A stretch of DNA of 64,000 nucleotides from Hoeflea_A sp039025395. Its GTDB lineage: Bacteria > Pseudomonadota > Alphaproteobacteria > Rhizobiales > Rhizobiaceae. How positions within the stretch are numbered: the first letter of the stretch is position 1; every line of letters starts with the position of its first letter. The notes below the pieces were generated by a model. The model was not told where the DNA came from, did not search any database, and saw only the letters and a list, made by a program, of their open reading frames with translations. The stretch lies in the NCBI GenBank assembly GCA_039025395.1, contig JBCCOK010000019.1, forward strand, positions 1-64,000, written 5' to 3'. Of this stretch, positions 1 to 8,115 are shown one piece after another. Made by a program: the position numbers and the translations under genes.

Positions 1-958
1 ACGCTCTTTACCGACACGCCGCAGTTTCTGGAAAGCGCACACAGCCTGACGGGTGCCTTTGAATGGGAGCGCGAAACCTACCAGAACGTCTTTCCCTCTG
101 ATCCTTCTCAAGCCGCCGAACAGTCACGCGACCTTCTGGGTTATGTGGCGGAGTATCGCGGAGAGTTTTTTGATCGCGCCTTCATCACCGGCGCTTTGCG
201 ATACGATCAAAACGACAGCTTCAAGAACACGGTTACCTATAGCGTGAGCGCAGCCTATCTCTTTAACGAACACGGTACACGGTTGCACGGCTCTATTGGT
301 ACCGGATCGACGAACCCGACATTTTTTTGAACAGTTTGGCTTCACTCCATCCAGATTTATCGGCAACCCGAACCTGAAACCGGAGACCAATTTCGGTTGG
401 GATATCGGCGTTGAACAACGGTTCTGGCAAGACCGCGCCGTTATCGATGTCACCTATTTCAATGAGCGGCTTGAGAACGAAATCCAGTCAGTTTTCCCTC
501 CGCCCAATTTCATAGGCACACCGGTCAATCTGGACGGTATCAGCAAACGCCAGGGCATCGAGGTTTCCCTCGGCGTTGAACTGATGGCCAATCTCTATGC
601 GCAAGCAAGTTATACCTATCTGGATTCTACCGAACCGTCCGGAGCGGAAGAAGTGCGCAGACCGCCACACTCGGGATCCCTCACCGTAACCTATGGCTTT
701 CACGAAAACCGGGGCACACTGTTTCTCGATGCTGTTTACAACGGCAGGATGAAAGATTTTGAATTTTTGCCAACAGGCAGCATTCGCAGCACGCTGGACG
801 CCTACGTCAAAGTCAATATTGGCGCTGACTATCAGGTAACCGAAGACTTGCAGCTGTTTGGACGCATCGAAAACCTGTTCGATGAGGATTACGAAGAGGT
901 TTTCGGTTTCAACACGCAAGGGATCACAGCGTTTGCCGGGGTGAAGGCGACATTTTGA
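1..958 (+). pseudogene. TonB-dependent outer-membrane receptor, C-terminal part, frameshifted
   Basis: This is the end of a TonB-dependent receptor beta-barrel; the frame is open from base 1, so the gene starts outside the window. Visible family features are alternating barrel strands, the stretch GNPNLKPETNFGWDIGVE, a late NLFDEDYEE motif and a C-terminal Phe (VKATF). The frame breaks at a run of seven T at 322-328: frame 1 reads ...GSTNPTFF then TGA at 328-330, while the sense continues in frame 2 as FEQFGF. Six T would restore one frame. The gene is therefore a pseudogene, a phase-variable slip site or a sequencing error. It lies directly upstream of an iron-type ABC importer and would supply its outer-membrane step. 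The substrate (ferric siderophore, heme or cobalamin) cannot be read from the barrel alone. Confidence 0.85.
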
Positions 959-1024
959 TCGCATCGGGATCCCGAAAACGCACCAGCCGATGGTGTTCCA
1001 ATCCCAAGGAGCGAGACAGAACGT

Positions 1025-1879
1025 ATGTGGTTCAGATGTGCCGGAAGATCGGTCTTGTTGTCTGTGGCGGTTCTGGCGGCTTCCGCATATGCCATGGCGC
1101 AGGCACCACAACGGGTGGTGTCCATGAATCTTTGTACCGACCAACTGGCCATGCTCCTGGCAGAGCCCGGCCAGCTCGTTTCCGTTTCTTTTCTGGCCGC
1201 TGACGAAACGTCTTCACTCATGAGTGAAGCCACGGCTGGTCTTGCCATAAACCATGGTCTCGCCGAGGAGATTTTCCGTCTGGAACCGGATCTGGTCGTC
1301 GCTGGAAAATACACAACCCGTGCGACCGTCAACCTTTTGAAGAGACTGGGCGAAAGGGTCGAAGAATTCGACCCTGCCCGCAACTTCGATGACATTGCGG
1401 AAAGAACGTTGCGGATGGGTGAATTGCTCGGTCGCAGGCAAGCAGCACAAAGGGCCGTCGCAGAGATGGAAAGGGAACTCCGGGCACAAAGTGACGGTTT
1501 GCCCGAGGCGGGCCGGCAGACACTTGGATCTTATGGATCCAACAGCTTTACGTCCGGCAAAAACACTTTGGAAAACGCGATCGTCAAAAAATCCGGGGTC
1601 CGCCACCTCGGGGAAGAAATCGGGGTTGCCGGGACAATACGCCTACCGCTTGAAACGCTGATCATCGCGGATCCGGATCGCCTTCTGATCTGGAACCGGT
1701 TCGCTGCGTTGAAGTCGCGGTCGGTGGAAATCCTGTCTCATCCTGCACTTGATGCACGGTTTGGCCCAGAACGCCGATTGTCTGCCGACAGTCGTTACTG
1801 GCTCTGCGGCACCCCCCTGACGGTGGGTGCCATCACGCGCCTCAAGGCGGCTGCACGCGGCAAGGAGATCGATCCGTGA
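1025..1879 (+). CDS. periplasmic binding protein of an iron/cobalamin-type ABC importer
   Basis: A 284-residue protein of the PF01497 class (BtuF/FepB/FhuD type). It has an N-terminal signal peptide with probable cleavage after AMA near residue 25, then the typical opening RVVSMNLCTDQLAM and a second motif LEPDLVVAGKYTTR. It should bind a ferric siderophore, heme or corrinoid in the periplasm and deliver it to the permease encoded next. An AAGGAG-like ribosome site about ten bases upstream supports the ATG at 1025. The stop overlaps the GTG start of the permease (GTGA), so translation is coupled. The upstream TonB receptor fits an iron-type uptake operon. The exact ligand is not determinable from sequence. 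Confidence 0.88.
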   Translation: MWFRCAGRSVLLSVAVLAASAYAMAQAPQRVVSMNLCTDQLAMLLAEPGQLVSVSFLAADETSSLMSEATAGLAINHGLAEEIFRLEPDLVVAGKYTTRATVNLLKRLGERVEEFDPARNFDDIAERTLRMGELLGRRQAAQRAVAEMERELRAQSDGLPEAGRQTLGSYGSNSFTSGKNTLENAIVKKSGVRHLGEEIGVAGTIRLPLETLIIADPDRLLIWNRFAALKSRSVEILSHPALDARFGPERRLSADSRYWLCGTPLTVGAITRLKAAARGKEIDP

Positions 1880-2874
1880 CGACGGACTGGCGTTTCCTCT
1901 GGCTTCTGACCGGTCTTTTGACGATGGTTGTTTTGCTGTTTTTTCTTTCGCTTGCCGTCGGCCAGGTCTGGATCGATCCGCGTCTGTTTATCGACACGAT
2001 GGGCGACGTTGACGCTGCCGAAGCCATCATCCTTTCTGAAATTCGCCTGCCCCGCGCCATATTGGCTTTGGCGATCGGTGCAATTCTTGGTCTGTCCGGA
2101 GCCGTTCTCCAGGGTTTTCTACGCAATCCGCTGGCAGAACCGGGTTTGCTGGGTATCTCTGCAACAGCCTCGCTGGGAGCCGTTGTTGCGATCTCTGCGG
2201 GTTTGACCGCCCTCCATCCCTATGCCCTGCCACTGTCCGCCCTGAGCGGAGCATTGATTGCAGTACTGCTGCTTCAGCTTCTCGTTGGCCGTTCGGGCGA
2301 CATCCTGACGATTATCCTGGCTGGGGTCGCTCTTGGGTCTTTTGCTTCCGCACTGACGTCGCTTGCGCTGAATCTGTCCTCCAATCCGTTTGCAGCTCTG
2401 GAAATCGTTTTCTGGATGCTGGGATCATTGGCAGATCGAAGCATGGTTCATGTCGAGCTTGCTGTGCCTCTCATCGGACTTGGCGGATTTCTGTTGCTGT
2501 TTACAGGCCGCGCTCTGGACGCACTCAGTCTTGGATCGGATGTGGCCAGCAGCCTTGGCGTGTCCGTCAACAGGACACGCAATCTTGCCATCGCCGGCAC
2601 TGCGATTGGTGTCGGTGCGGCAACGGCCGTCAGCGGTGCCATTGGATTTGTCGGCCTGATTGTACCGCATCTTCTGCGGCCGCTGGTGGGTCACAAACCG
2701 AGCCGGCTGCTGATTGCAAGCACACTCGGCGGCGCCTCTTTCCTTCTCGCGGCCGATATTCTTGTGCGTATCATCATGCCGATGCGCGATCTGAAACTCG
2801 GCGTGGTTACGGCCATCCTGGGAGCGCCCTTTTTCCTTTGGCTGCTGGTGACATTGAGAAGGCGTGCCACATGA
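1876..2874 (+). CDS. FecCD-family ABC permease
   Basis: A 332-residue polytopic inner-membrane protein of the FecCD/BtuC family, with about nine to ten hydrophobic segments. Family motifs include EIRLPRAILALAIGAILGLSG near residues 55-75 and the cytoplasmic-loop/late motif GAIGFVGLIVPHLLRPLVG, where the ATPase docks. It forms the channel of the importer. It starts with GTG at 1876, preceded by AAGGAG at 1862-1867, and overlaps the binding-protein stop. Its own stop overlaps the ATPase start (ATGA at 2871-2874). Length matches the family. Confidence 0.93.
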   Translation: MTTDWRFLWLLTGLLTMVVLLFFLSLAVGQVWIDPRLFIDTMGDVDAAEAIILSEIRLPRAILALAIGAILGLSGAVLQGFLRNPLAEPGLLGISATASLGAVVAISAGLTALHPYALPLSALSGALIAVLLLQLLVGRSGDILTIILAGVALGSFASALTSLALNLSSNPFAALEIVFWMLGSLADRSMVHVELAVPLIGLGGFLLLFTGRALDALSLGSDVASSLGVSVNRTRNLAIAGTAIGVGAATAVSGAIGFVGLIVPHLLRPLVGHKPSRLLIASTLGGASFLLAADILVRIIMPMRDLKLGVVTAILGAPFFLWLLVTLRRRAT

Positions 2875-3683
2875 CCGCACTGACATGCCGCAACGTCGGG
2901 GTGCGAATCGGTAACAACCAGATCCTCGAAGATGTTAGTTTTGACATCGAACACGGTGCGCTGATCGGTGTCATTGGGCCGAACGGAGCCGGCAAGTCGA
3001 CCTTGATGCGCGCCATGGCGGGCATCATTGCTTACGATGGCAAAGTGATCTGGGATGGCGCCCGCGTCGAAGACATGACCGCAAATGAGCGGGCACAAAC
3101 CTTTGCCTACATGCCTCAGGAGCGAACCGTGCACTGGTCCCTGCGATGTCTGGATGTCGTATTGCTTGGACGGCTTCCGTTCTCGCCGCGCATGTTTGGC
3201 GTATCCGTAAACGATGTGGAACACGCCCGCGCAGCCATGGCGCGAATGAATGTGCTGGCTTTCGAAAACCGTTCCTTCGACACGCTTTCTGGCGGTGAAA
3301 AGGCACGGGTCCTCATTGCCCGCATGCTTGCGCAGGACCCGCGTGTTTTCATTGCTGATGAACCGATCAATGGTCTCGATCCAGCCCACCAGATCAGCCT
3401 GATGGAAGACTTCCAGGCACTGGCCCGGTCTGGACGGCTGGTTTTTGTCTCTCTCCATGACCTGACACTGGCCGGCCGATGGTGTGACAGGCTGCTTCTT
3501 TTAGACAAAGGTAGACTGAGATCAAACGGGACGCGCGCATTGCTGCTAGAATCGCGCGTCATCGGCGAGGTCTATCGTATTGAAACGGTTCCGATCACGC
3601 TGGACGGGACGTTGACGGTGGTCCCTGCCAGCAGGACTGAACGTTTGAACGATCGCCATGAGATACGGGAAATCAGCAAATGA
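2871..3683 (+). CDS. ABC importer ATPase, FecE/BtuD type
   Basis: A 270-residue ATP-binding subunit. Walker A GPNGAGKST lies at residues 36-44, a Q-loop follows (AYMPQE), then the signature LSGGEKARV, Walker B VFIADEPINGLD and the switch His in VSLHDLTLAG. It powers the FecCD-type permease. An upstream in-frame ATG exists at 2838, but I chose 2871 because the homologous part begins there (MTALTCRNVGV) and it gives the usual 4-base ATGA coupling with the permease stop. The 3' end overlaps the next gene by ATGA at 3680-3683, so the downstream unknown gene belongs to the same transcript. Confidence 0.93.
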   Translation: MTALTCRNVGVRIGNNQILEDVSFDIEHGALIGVIGPNGAGKSTLMRAMAGIIAYDGKVIWDGARVEDMTANERAQTFAYMPQERTVHWSLRCLDVVLLGRLPFSPRMFGVSVNDVEHARAAMARMNVLAFENRSFDTLSGGEKARVLIARMLAQDPRVFIADEPINGLDPAHQISLMEDFQALARSGRLVFVSLHDLTLAGRWCDRLLLLDKGRLRSNGTRALLLESRVIGEVYRIETVPITLDGTLTVVPASRTERLNDRHEIREISK

Positions 3684-4732
3684 CCGCTCCGGACTTATTT
3701 GGATTGTTGCAGAACCAATTGACGGACACCGATGCCGGTTGGAGCATTGGCTCTTTCGGGGCCATCGGTGAGTTTCACCAGCGCGCGTCGGATATTGTCC
3801 ACACCGACAGACCGGATCGTTTGACTCGCGTGACCGAGAAAGGCGGCATTCGGCTTGAACCGTCGCGTGTGGCGCAAGCACGACCCGTGGCTTTCGAGAC
3901 GCTTAGCCCGCGTCCAACACGCTGGGGGCAAGGTCTGGCACTGTGCCTCGATTCGGATGAGGCGTTTTTGTCAAAGCGTAGCGTATTGACGGAACTCGGA
4001 CCGGACGAGGATGCTCTTCGTGACGCGGACAAGAGCGGTATCCTGTTTGATATGGGGCTTGTTCAGCCACAGATTGATTTTTGTATTCGCACGTCCGACC
4101 CGGAACTCCTTGCGGTCTTGCGTTCTGCCTTGGGCCGGTCGCTCTTTGAGCACGATAACCCTGCCATGCCGGCGATCCTGAAAACACATCCGACGCGTGT
4201 CGTTCTTTCAGCGCTGGGGCGCGTTGAAGTCTACCAGATGATCGGCGGGCCCGACACGGGCGGGGTATCGCCGGATGGCCCGCATACCCATGTCCTGCCG
4301 AAACTGCTGCGCACCGGGCGAACCCACTCCGCCAACACGCCTATTCCGGACGGGCTTGTACCCTGCGCACATCTCCATCCGGCGAGTCCGGTTATGGGCC
4401 CGCGTGGTGAGGACATCCAGTTCGATCGCGACCGGTTCGTGGCATTTCAGGATCTGATGCGCGCGTTCGGACCGCCCGACTATATGGCGGCACGGGACAT
4501 GGTGCTGCAGGCCCTGGATGAACGCGAACCCGAAACACTGACCGAACCAGATACGCGCCTGCAACGCATTGCGCTTCGCAATACGCTTCGCCAGCAGGCC
4601 AGACTTGCCGAATTCAATTCGGATGCCGAAAGAGCAAGCCAATGCGCGCAGCTTTTGCACCGGTTCGACCGAAGGATTGACGGTGGGGACACGCAGGAGG
4701 ACAGACCCGGCCATGAGGAAGAACAGACATAG
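3680..4732 (+). CDS. conserved-looking protein of unknown function coupled to the iron-type ABC operon
   Basis: A 350-residue protein that I cannot assign to a characterised family. There is no signal peptide or membrane segment, so it is probably cytoplasmic. The N-terminus holds WSIGSFGAIGEFH. The middle has two histidine-bearing stretches, PDGPHTHVLPKLL and CAHLHPASPVMG, which could be metal or cofactor ligands. The C-terminus is charged (GGDTQEDRPGHEEEQT). It overlaps the ATPase by ATGA, so it is translated with the importer and may handle the imported compound, for example in metal release or storage. From memory it may be a DUF6925-like family, but that is unverified. The codon use looks like that of its neighbours. 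Confidence 0.75.
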   Translation: MTAPDLFGLLQNQLTDTDAGWSIGSFGAIGEFHQRASDIVHTDRPDRLTRVTEKGGIRLEPSRVAQARPVAFETLSPRPTRWGQGLALCLDSDEAFLSKRSVLTELGPDEDALRDADKSGILFDMGLVQPQIDFCIRTSDPELLAVLRSALGRSLFEHDNPAMPAILKTHPTRVVLSALGRVEVYQMIGGPDTGGVSPDGPHTHVLPKLLRTGRTHSANTPIPDGLVPCAHLHPASPVMGPRGEDIQFDRDRFVAFQDLMRAFGPPDYMAARDMVLQALDEREPETLTEPDTRLQRIALRNTLRQQARLAEFNSDAERASQCAQLLHRFDRRIDGGDTQEDRPGHEEEQT

Positions 4733-4774
4733 GCTTGGTGCGAAAACTGCGCACTAAAGAAATGACGGGCTTGC

Positions 4775-4799
4775 GGCACGCTTTCTGAACTGGCGTGCC
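4775..4799 (+). terminator. possible terminator hairpin after the iron-type ABC operon
   Basis: GGCACGC at 4775-4781 pairs perfectly with GCGTGCC at 4793-4799 around an 11-base loop. It sits 43 bases after the last gene of the operon. There is no T run behind it, so an intrinsic terminator is only possible. Confidence 0.3.
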
Positions 4800-4889
4800 C
4801 TCGTCACGCTAAAGCGGTTCTGGTCAGAGGATGAGATCAATAGTCGAACAATTCATACTTTCAAGGCGCACAGCATAATCATTAAGTCG

Positions 4890-5540
4890 ATGTTTATTTC
4901 ACACAAGCGTCAGCTCATTTTTATTCACCTTCCAAAAACGGGAGGAACCTCGCTTACCATCGCACTGGAAAACCAGGCCGCGAGCGATGACATTATCATC
5001 GGGGATACGCCAGAAGCTGAAGAACGCCAACATCGCTTTGCAGGAGTCAAAGCCAGCGGACGCCTTTGGAAACACTCCCACCTGAATGAAATTTATGGCC
5101 TTGTTACGCCGTCACAGATCAACACCTATCTGAAAATCACCATTGCCCGTAACCCTTGGGATCGCATGGTCTCGTACTATCATTGGCTGCGGGTTCAGAC
5201 CTTCAAACATCATGCTGTAGCCTTGGCAAGAAGCCTGGAATTTGAGGCCTTTGCGACCCACGCAAACATTGGGCAGTCTTTTCGCCAAAATTCCATATGC
5301 ACCGCGATGACAGACAAAAATGGAGCGTATCGAGCCGATTTTGTGCTTCGATTTGAAAGCCTCCAGGAAGATGCCAACAGGCTCTCAAACATGCTGGGCG
5401 TAAAATTAGGTCAGTTACCGCTCACAAACACATCCAAACGGAGACGGAACTACAAGGAATATTATTCAGATCGCAGCCGATCATTCGTCGCCGACGCCTG
5501 TGAAGAAGACATATCAATGATGAGCTATACCTTCGACTGA
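4890..5540 (+). CDS. sulfotransferase-family protein
   Basis: A 216-residue protein of the sulfotransferase 2 / Gal-3-O type superfamily. The PAPS 5'-phosphosulfate loop is the early HLPKTGGTSLTIALE (residues about 13-27), and the 3'-phosphate-binding strand and helix are IARNPWDRMVSYYHW (residues about 86-100). Such enzymes move sulfate from PAPS onto sugars, lipids or other acceptors; short bacterial members often modify surface polysaccharide. No acceptor can be inferred. It stands alone between the iron-type operon and the convergent bioY gene. The region is more AT-rich than its neighbours, which may mark recent acquisition. Confidence 0.82.
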   Translation: MFISHKRQLIFIHLPKTGGTSLTIALENQAASDDIIIGDTPEAEERQHRFAGVKASGRLWKHSHLNEIYGLVTPSQINTYLKITIARNPWDRMVSYYHWLRVQTFKHHAVALARSLEFEAFATHANIGQSFRQNSICTAMTDKNGAYRADFVLRFESLQEDANRLSNMLGVKLGQLPLTNTSKRRRNYKEYYSDRSRSFVADACEEDISMMSYTFD

Positions 5541-5647
5541 TACGAAGCGACCTGGTCGGACGGCTACGATGCTCAAAACATGGCGGGAATTTTGAAGCCC
5601 CTACATCCCTCCAATATGTCACAGTTCAAATACACAGGGGCGTCGAG

Positions 5648-6253
5648 CTAACCCTGACTTGGTCTAATGTTCGCCACCAGCTTCCAAAGCGCAGGCATGA
5701 GCACAGCCGCAAGAACGAGCTTCAGGGCGTCACCGGCAAGAAACGGCGTGAGACCCCAGGCAAGCAGAGGTTTGTCCCATCCAACGATGGATCCCAACCA
5801 GACAAGGCCAGCGATGTAGATGACGATGTTGCCAATCAGCATGGCGGCGGCGGTTTTGAACGGACCTCTGTCCAACCCGCGTTCCGCCAAATAGCCTACG
5901 ATACCGGCCGCCAACACAAAGCCAAGCAGGTATCCGCCGGTTGTGCCCAGCATGTAAGCGACCCCGATCCCCTTCTCAGGAGTGCCGGAGAATACGGGGA
6001 GACCAACCGCCCCTTGGGCCAGATAGAGAAGAACGGTCGCAATGGCGAGCCGGTGGCCGAAGGCCATGCCGATCATCAAAACCACAAGGGTCTGCATGGT
6101 GAGTGGTACCGGCCAGAACGGTATGCTGATTTTCGCCGAGATCCAGAGTGCGACGCTGCCGAGCACAGCGAGGATTACGTTGCGGACCAACGTGTTTTCA
6201 GATGGCCAGAGCGTTTGGGCAAGTGTTTTTGGTTCAAGTGTTAGAGCTGTCAT
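5648..6253 (-). CDS. bioY: biotin transporter substrate-binding membrane protein BioY
   Basis: A 201-residue S component of an ECF-type biotin importer, with about six membrane segments. Family-typical sequences are the early PFWPVPLTMQTLVVLM, the central YLAQGAVGLPVFSG and the following GTTGGYLLGF. I start at the ATG at 6253, which has GGAG seven bases upstream; the longer in-frame start at 6304 would add an unrelated tail running into the preceding gene. It is the last gene of an operon encoding biotin carboxyl carrier, biotin carboxylase and PxpBC-like subunits, so it probably supplies biotin for that enzyme. No bioM/bioN partner is in the window, so it would work alone or with a shared ECF module. 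Confidence 0.93.
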   Translation of the reverse strand: MTALTLEPKTLAQTLWPSENTLVRNVILAVLGSVALWISAKISIPFWPVPLTMQTLVVLMIGMAFGHRLAIATVLLYLAQGAVGLPVFSGTPEKGIGVAYMLGTTGGYLLGFVLAAGIVGYLAERGLDRGPFKTAAAMLIGNIVIYIAGLVWLGSIVGWDKPLLAWGLTPFLAGDALKLVLAAVLMPALWKLVANIRPSQG

Positions 6254-6275
6254 ATTTTTTCTCCATAGTCGTTGC

Positions 6276-7250
6276 TCAGGCCAATGCTTCGCGGACCTTT
6301 TCAAGCTGAGAGGCGCGATCGCGTCTCGCAGACAGGGCCGTGTGCATATTGACCTTGATAAAATTCGTTTCGATGTTGGGTTGGAGTTGACCGATAAGAT
6401 CCATATCCGCCGAAATCACGGTTCCCAGTGTGAAAAACCCGCCGCCGGATACCGCATCGCGGTGGAGGACGATCGGTTCGGTCCCGCTTGGCACCTGGAT
6501 CGAGCCATAGGCGTAAGGCGCATCGGTGATATTGGATGGATCAGAGCCGGCACTGAAGGGCTGTTCGCGTTCGACGAACTCGAGCGGCGATCCACCTCTG
6601 AAGCGGTAACCCATGCGATCTGCTTCGGGTGCAACTTTCCATGTTTCGTTGAAAAACTTCTCGCCGGCAGCATCGGTGATGCGATGCCAATAGAGACCCG
6701 GCAGCACACGAAGTTCGGCTGGATTGTCCGGGCCCCGACGAAGGTTTTCAGGTACACTGAGCCCATCCCTTACGGGCCTGCGATCAGAACCAATCGGCAA
6801 TTCGTCGCCAACTTGAACTGCGCGACCATCAATGCCGCCCAGAGCGCCTATGGCATAGGTCGAACGGCTGCCAAGAGATGGCGGTGTATCGATACCGCCC
6901 GCAATGGCAATGTATGCCCTTGCACCGTGGCGCAGATAATCAAAGGTCAGAGTTTGACCCGCTCTTACAGGAATAGCGGTCCATGTCTCCCTCGTTTCGC
7001 CATCGATTTTGGGCGGAAGCTCACCTCCGGTGACAGCGACAGTAGTGTCTTCCGTAAATTCAAGCTCGGGTCCCATGAAAACCGCTTCCAGACCGGCGGC
7101 ACCTTCGTCGTTGCCGACCAACATGTTGGCCGCTCTCATGGAATATCGATCCATGGCACCACCAATCGGAATTCCCAGATGGAAGTATCCGGGACGACCC
7201 AAATCCTGAATGCTCGTCGCGAGCCCTGCTTGATTGACCTTAACTGCCAT
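6276..7250 (-). CDS. PxpC/KipA-like biotin-dependent carboxyltransferase subunit
   Basis: A 324-residue protein of the AHS2/KipA family. It begins with the conserved block ATSIQDLGRPGYFHLGIPIGG and then AMDRYSMRAANMLVGN; the later RVLPGLYWHRITDAAGEKF and the GGSPLEF region are also typical. In E. coli PxpC works with PxpB and PxpA in 5-oxoprolinase. In urea carboxylase the same domain pair forms the carboxyltransferase centre. The ATG at 7250 has GAGG upstream and overlaps the PxpB-like gene by 11 bases, so the longer in-frame start at 7355 is rejected. With separate biotin carboxylase and carrier genes alongside, it may be the carboxyltransferase part of a split biotin enzyme. Confidence 0.88.
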   Translation of the reverse strand: MAVKVNQAGLATSIQDLGRPGYFHLGIPIGGAMDRYSMRAANMLVGNDEGAAGLEAVFMGPELEFTEDTTVAVTGGELPPKIDGETRETWTAIPVRAGQTLTFDYLRHGARAYIAIAGGIDTPPSLGSRSTYAIGALGGIDGRAVQVGDELPIGSDRRPVRDGLSVPENLRRGPDNPAELRVLPGLYWHRITDAAGEKFFNETWKVAPEADRMGYRFRGGSPLEFVEREQPFSAGSDPSNITDAPYAYGSIQVPSGTEPIVLHRDAVSGGGFFTLGTVISADMDLIGQLQPNIETNFIKVNMHTALSARRDRASQLEKVREALA

Positions 7251-8115
7251 TGAGGACCTCCAATAGTCTGGCGTTCGTGCCGTCAATGTCTTGATTGAAG
7301 GCTGCAAGATCGAACACCACGTCTTTGATATTTGGCTCGTAATTGCCCGCTTCAACTTGCGCGAGGGTCTGGTCGTATTCGTCCCGGTTGATAGGCTTCC
7401 ATTTGACGATATCGCCCGGCTTGAAGAAGACCATGAAGTCCTTGAGGTAGGTCGTCTCCTGCTTGGGATCGAATATGGTCATCGGCGTGATGCCGAACAT
7501 CTGATAGCCGCCAGCACCGCGTACCGAGTAGATGCAGGAAAACGAACCGCCATAGCCTACTGTCTGTTTCGGGGTGTCGGTTCGCGGGCGCAGGTATTTC
7601 GGAACCTGTATCTGACGATCCCGATCGACCATCTGGTAGAGAAAGGGAAGCCCTGCAACGAAGCCGACCATCCCGACAAACCATGGTGAGCCGGAATGGG
7701 CTTGGATGAAGTCTCCAACACTTTCGTAGCCGTTGATGCGCGCAGCAAACTCAATGTCGGTGGAGTCCGGGTCCTGGTGCCGGTCCCTGAAGCGCATCAA
7801 GGTCTCTGTGGTCCACGGGTCCTGATAGTAAACGGGAATTTCTATTATCCGGGTATTGAGCTTCGCCTCGCCTTGGTTGACGGTTTCTTCCATGCGCTTG
7901 AGTTCAGCCATCAAGTCGTCCGGGTGGATGACATCGGGGTCGAACTTTATCTGATAGGATGCATTGGCCGGGCAGATTTCAGTGACACCCCTGATAGCCG
8001 CATCTCTGACTGCTTTGGTCATCGACAGCGATTTGAAGAAGGCCTCAAGCGACATTTCCTCGTCAATTTCAACGAGAATGTGCTCATCGCCCCCAAAGGT
8101 GTATCGAGAGGTCAT
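7240..8115 (-). CDS. PxpB/KipI-like carboxyltransferase or 5-oxoprolinase subunit
   Basis: A 291-residue AHS1/KipI-family protein. Recognisable parts are the N-terminal region MTSRYTFGGDEHILVEI, the central IEIPVYYQDPWTTET, the block GMVGFVAGLPFLYQM and the late GYGGSFSCIYSVRGAGGYQ. It pairs with the PxpC-like subunit. The start ATG at 8115 is preceded by AGGAGG and overlaps the biotin carboxylase stop as ATGA; a longer in-frame start at 8178 lies inside that gene and is rejected. The protein is somewhat longer than E. coli PxpB (about 218 residues) because of an insertion rich in charged residues, and this size resembles the urea-carboxylase-associated form. Confidence 0.85.
   Translation of the reverse strand: MTSRYTFGGDEHILVEIDEEMSLEAFFKSLSMTKAVRDAAIRGVTEICPANASYQIKFDPDVIHPDDLMAELKRMEETVNQGEAKLNTRIIEIPVYYQDPWTTETLMRFRDRHQDPDSTDIEFAARINGYESVGDFIQAHSGSPWFVGMVGFVAGLPFLYQMVDRDRQIQVPKYLRPRTDTPKQTVGYGGSFSCIYSVRGAGGYQMFGITPMTIFDPKQETTYLKDFMVFFKPGDIVKWKPINRDEYDQTLAQVEAGNYEPNIKDVVFDLAAFNQDIDGTNARLLEVLNGS

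Noticed and set aside
6042..7253. Plus-strand ORF of 403 codons opposite BioY and PxpC-like genes
   Set aside because: Antisense shadow over two confidently recognised genes.
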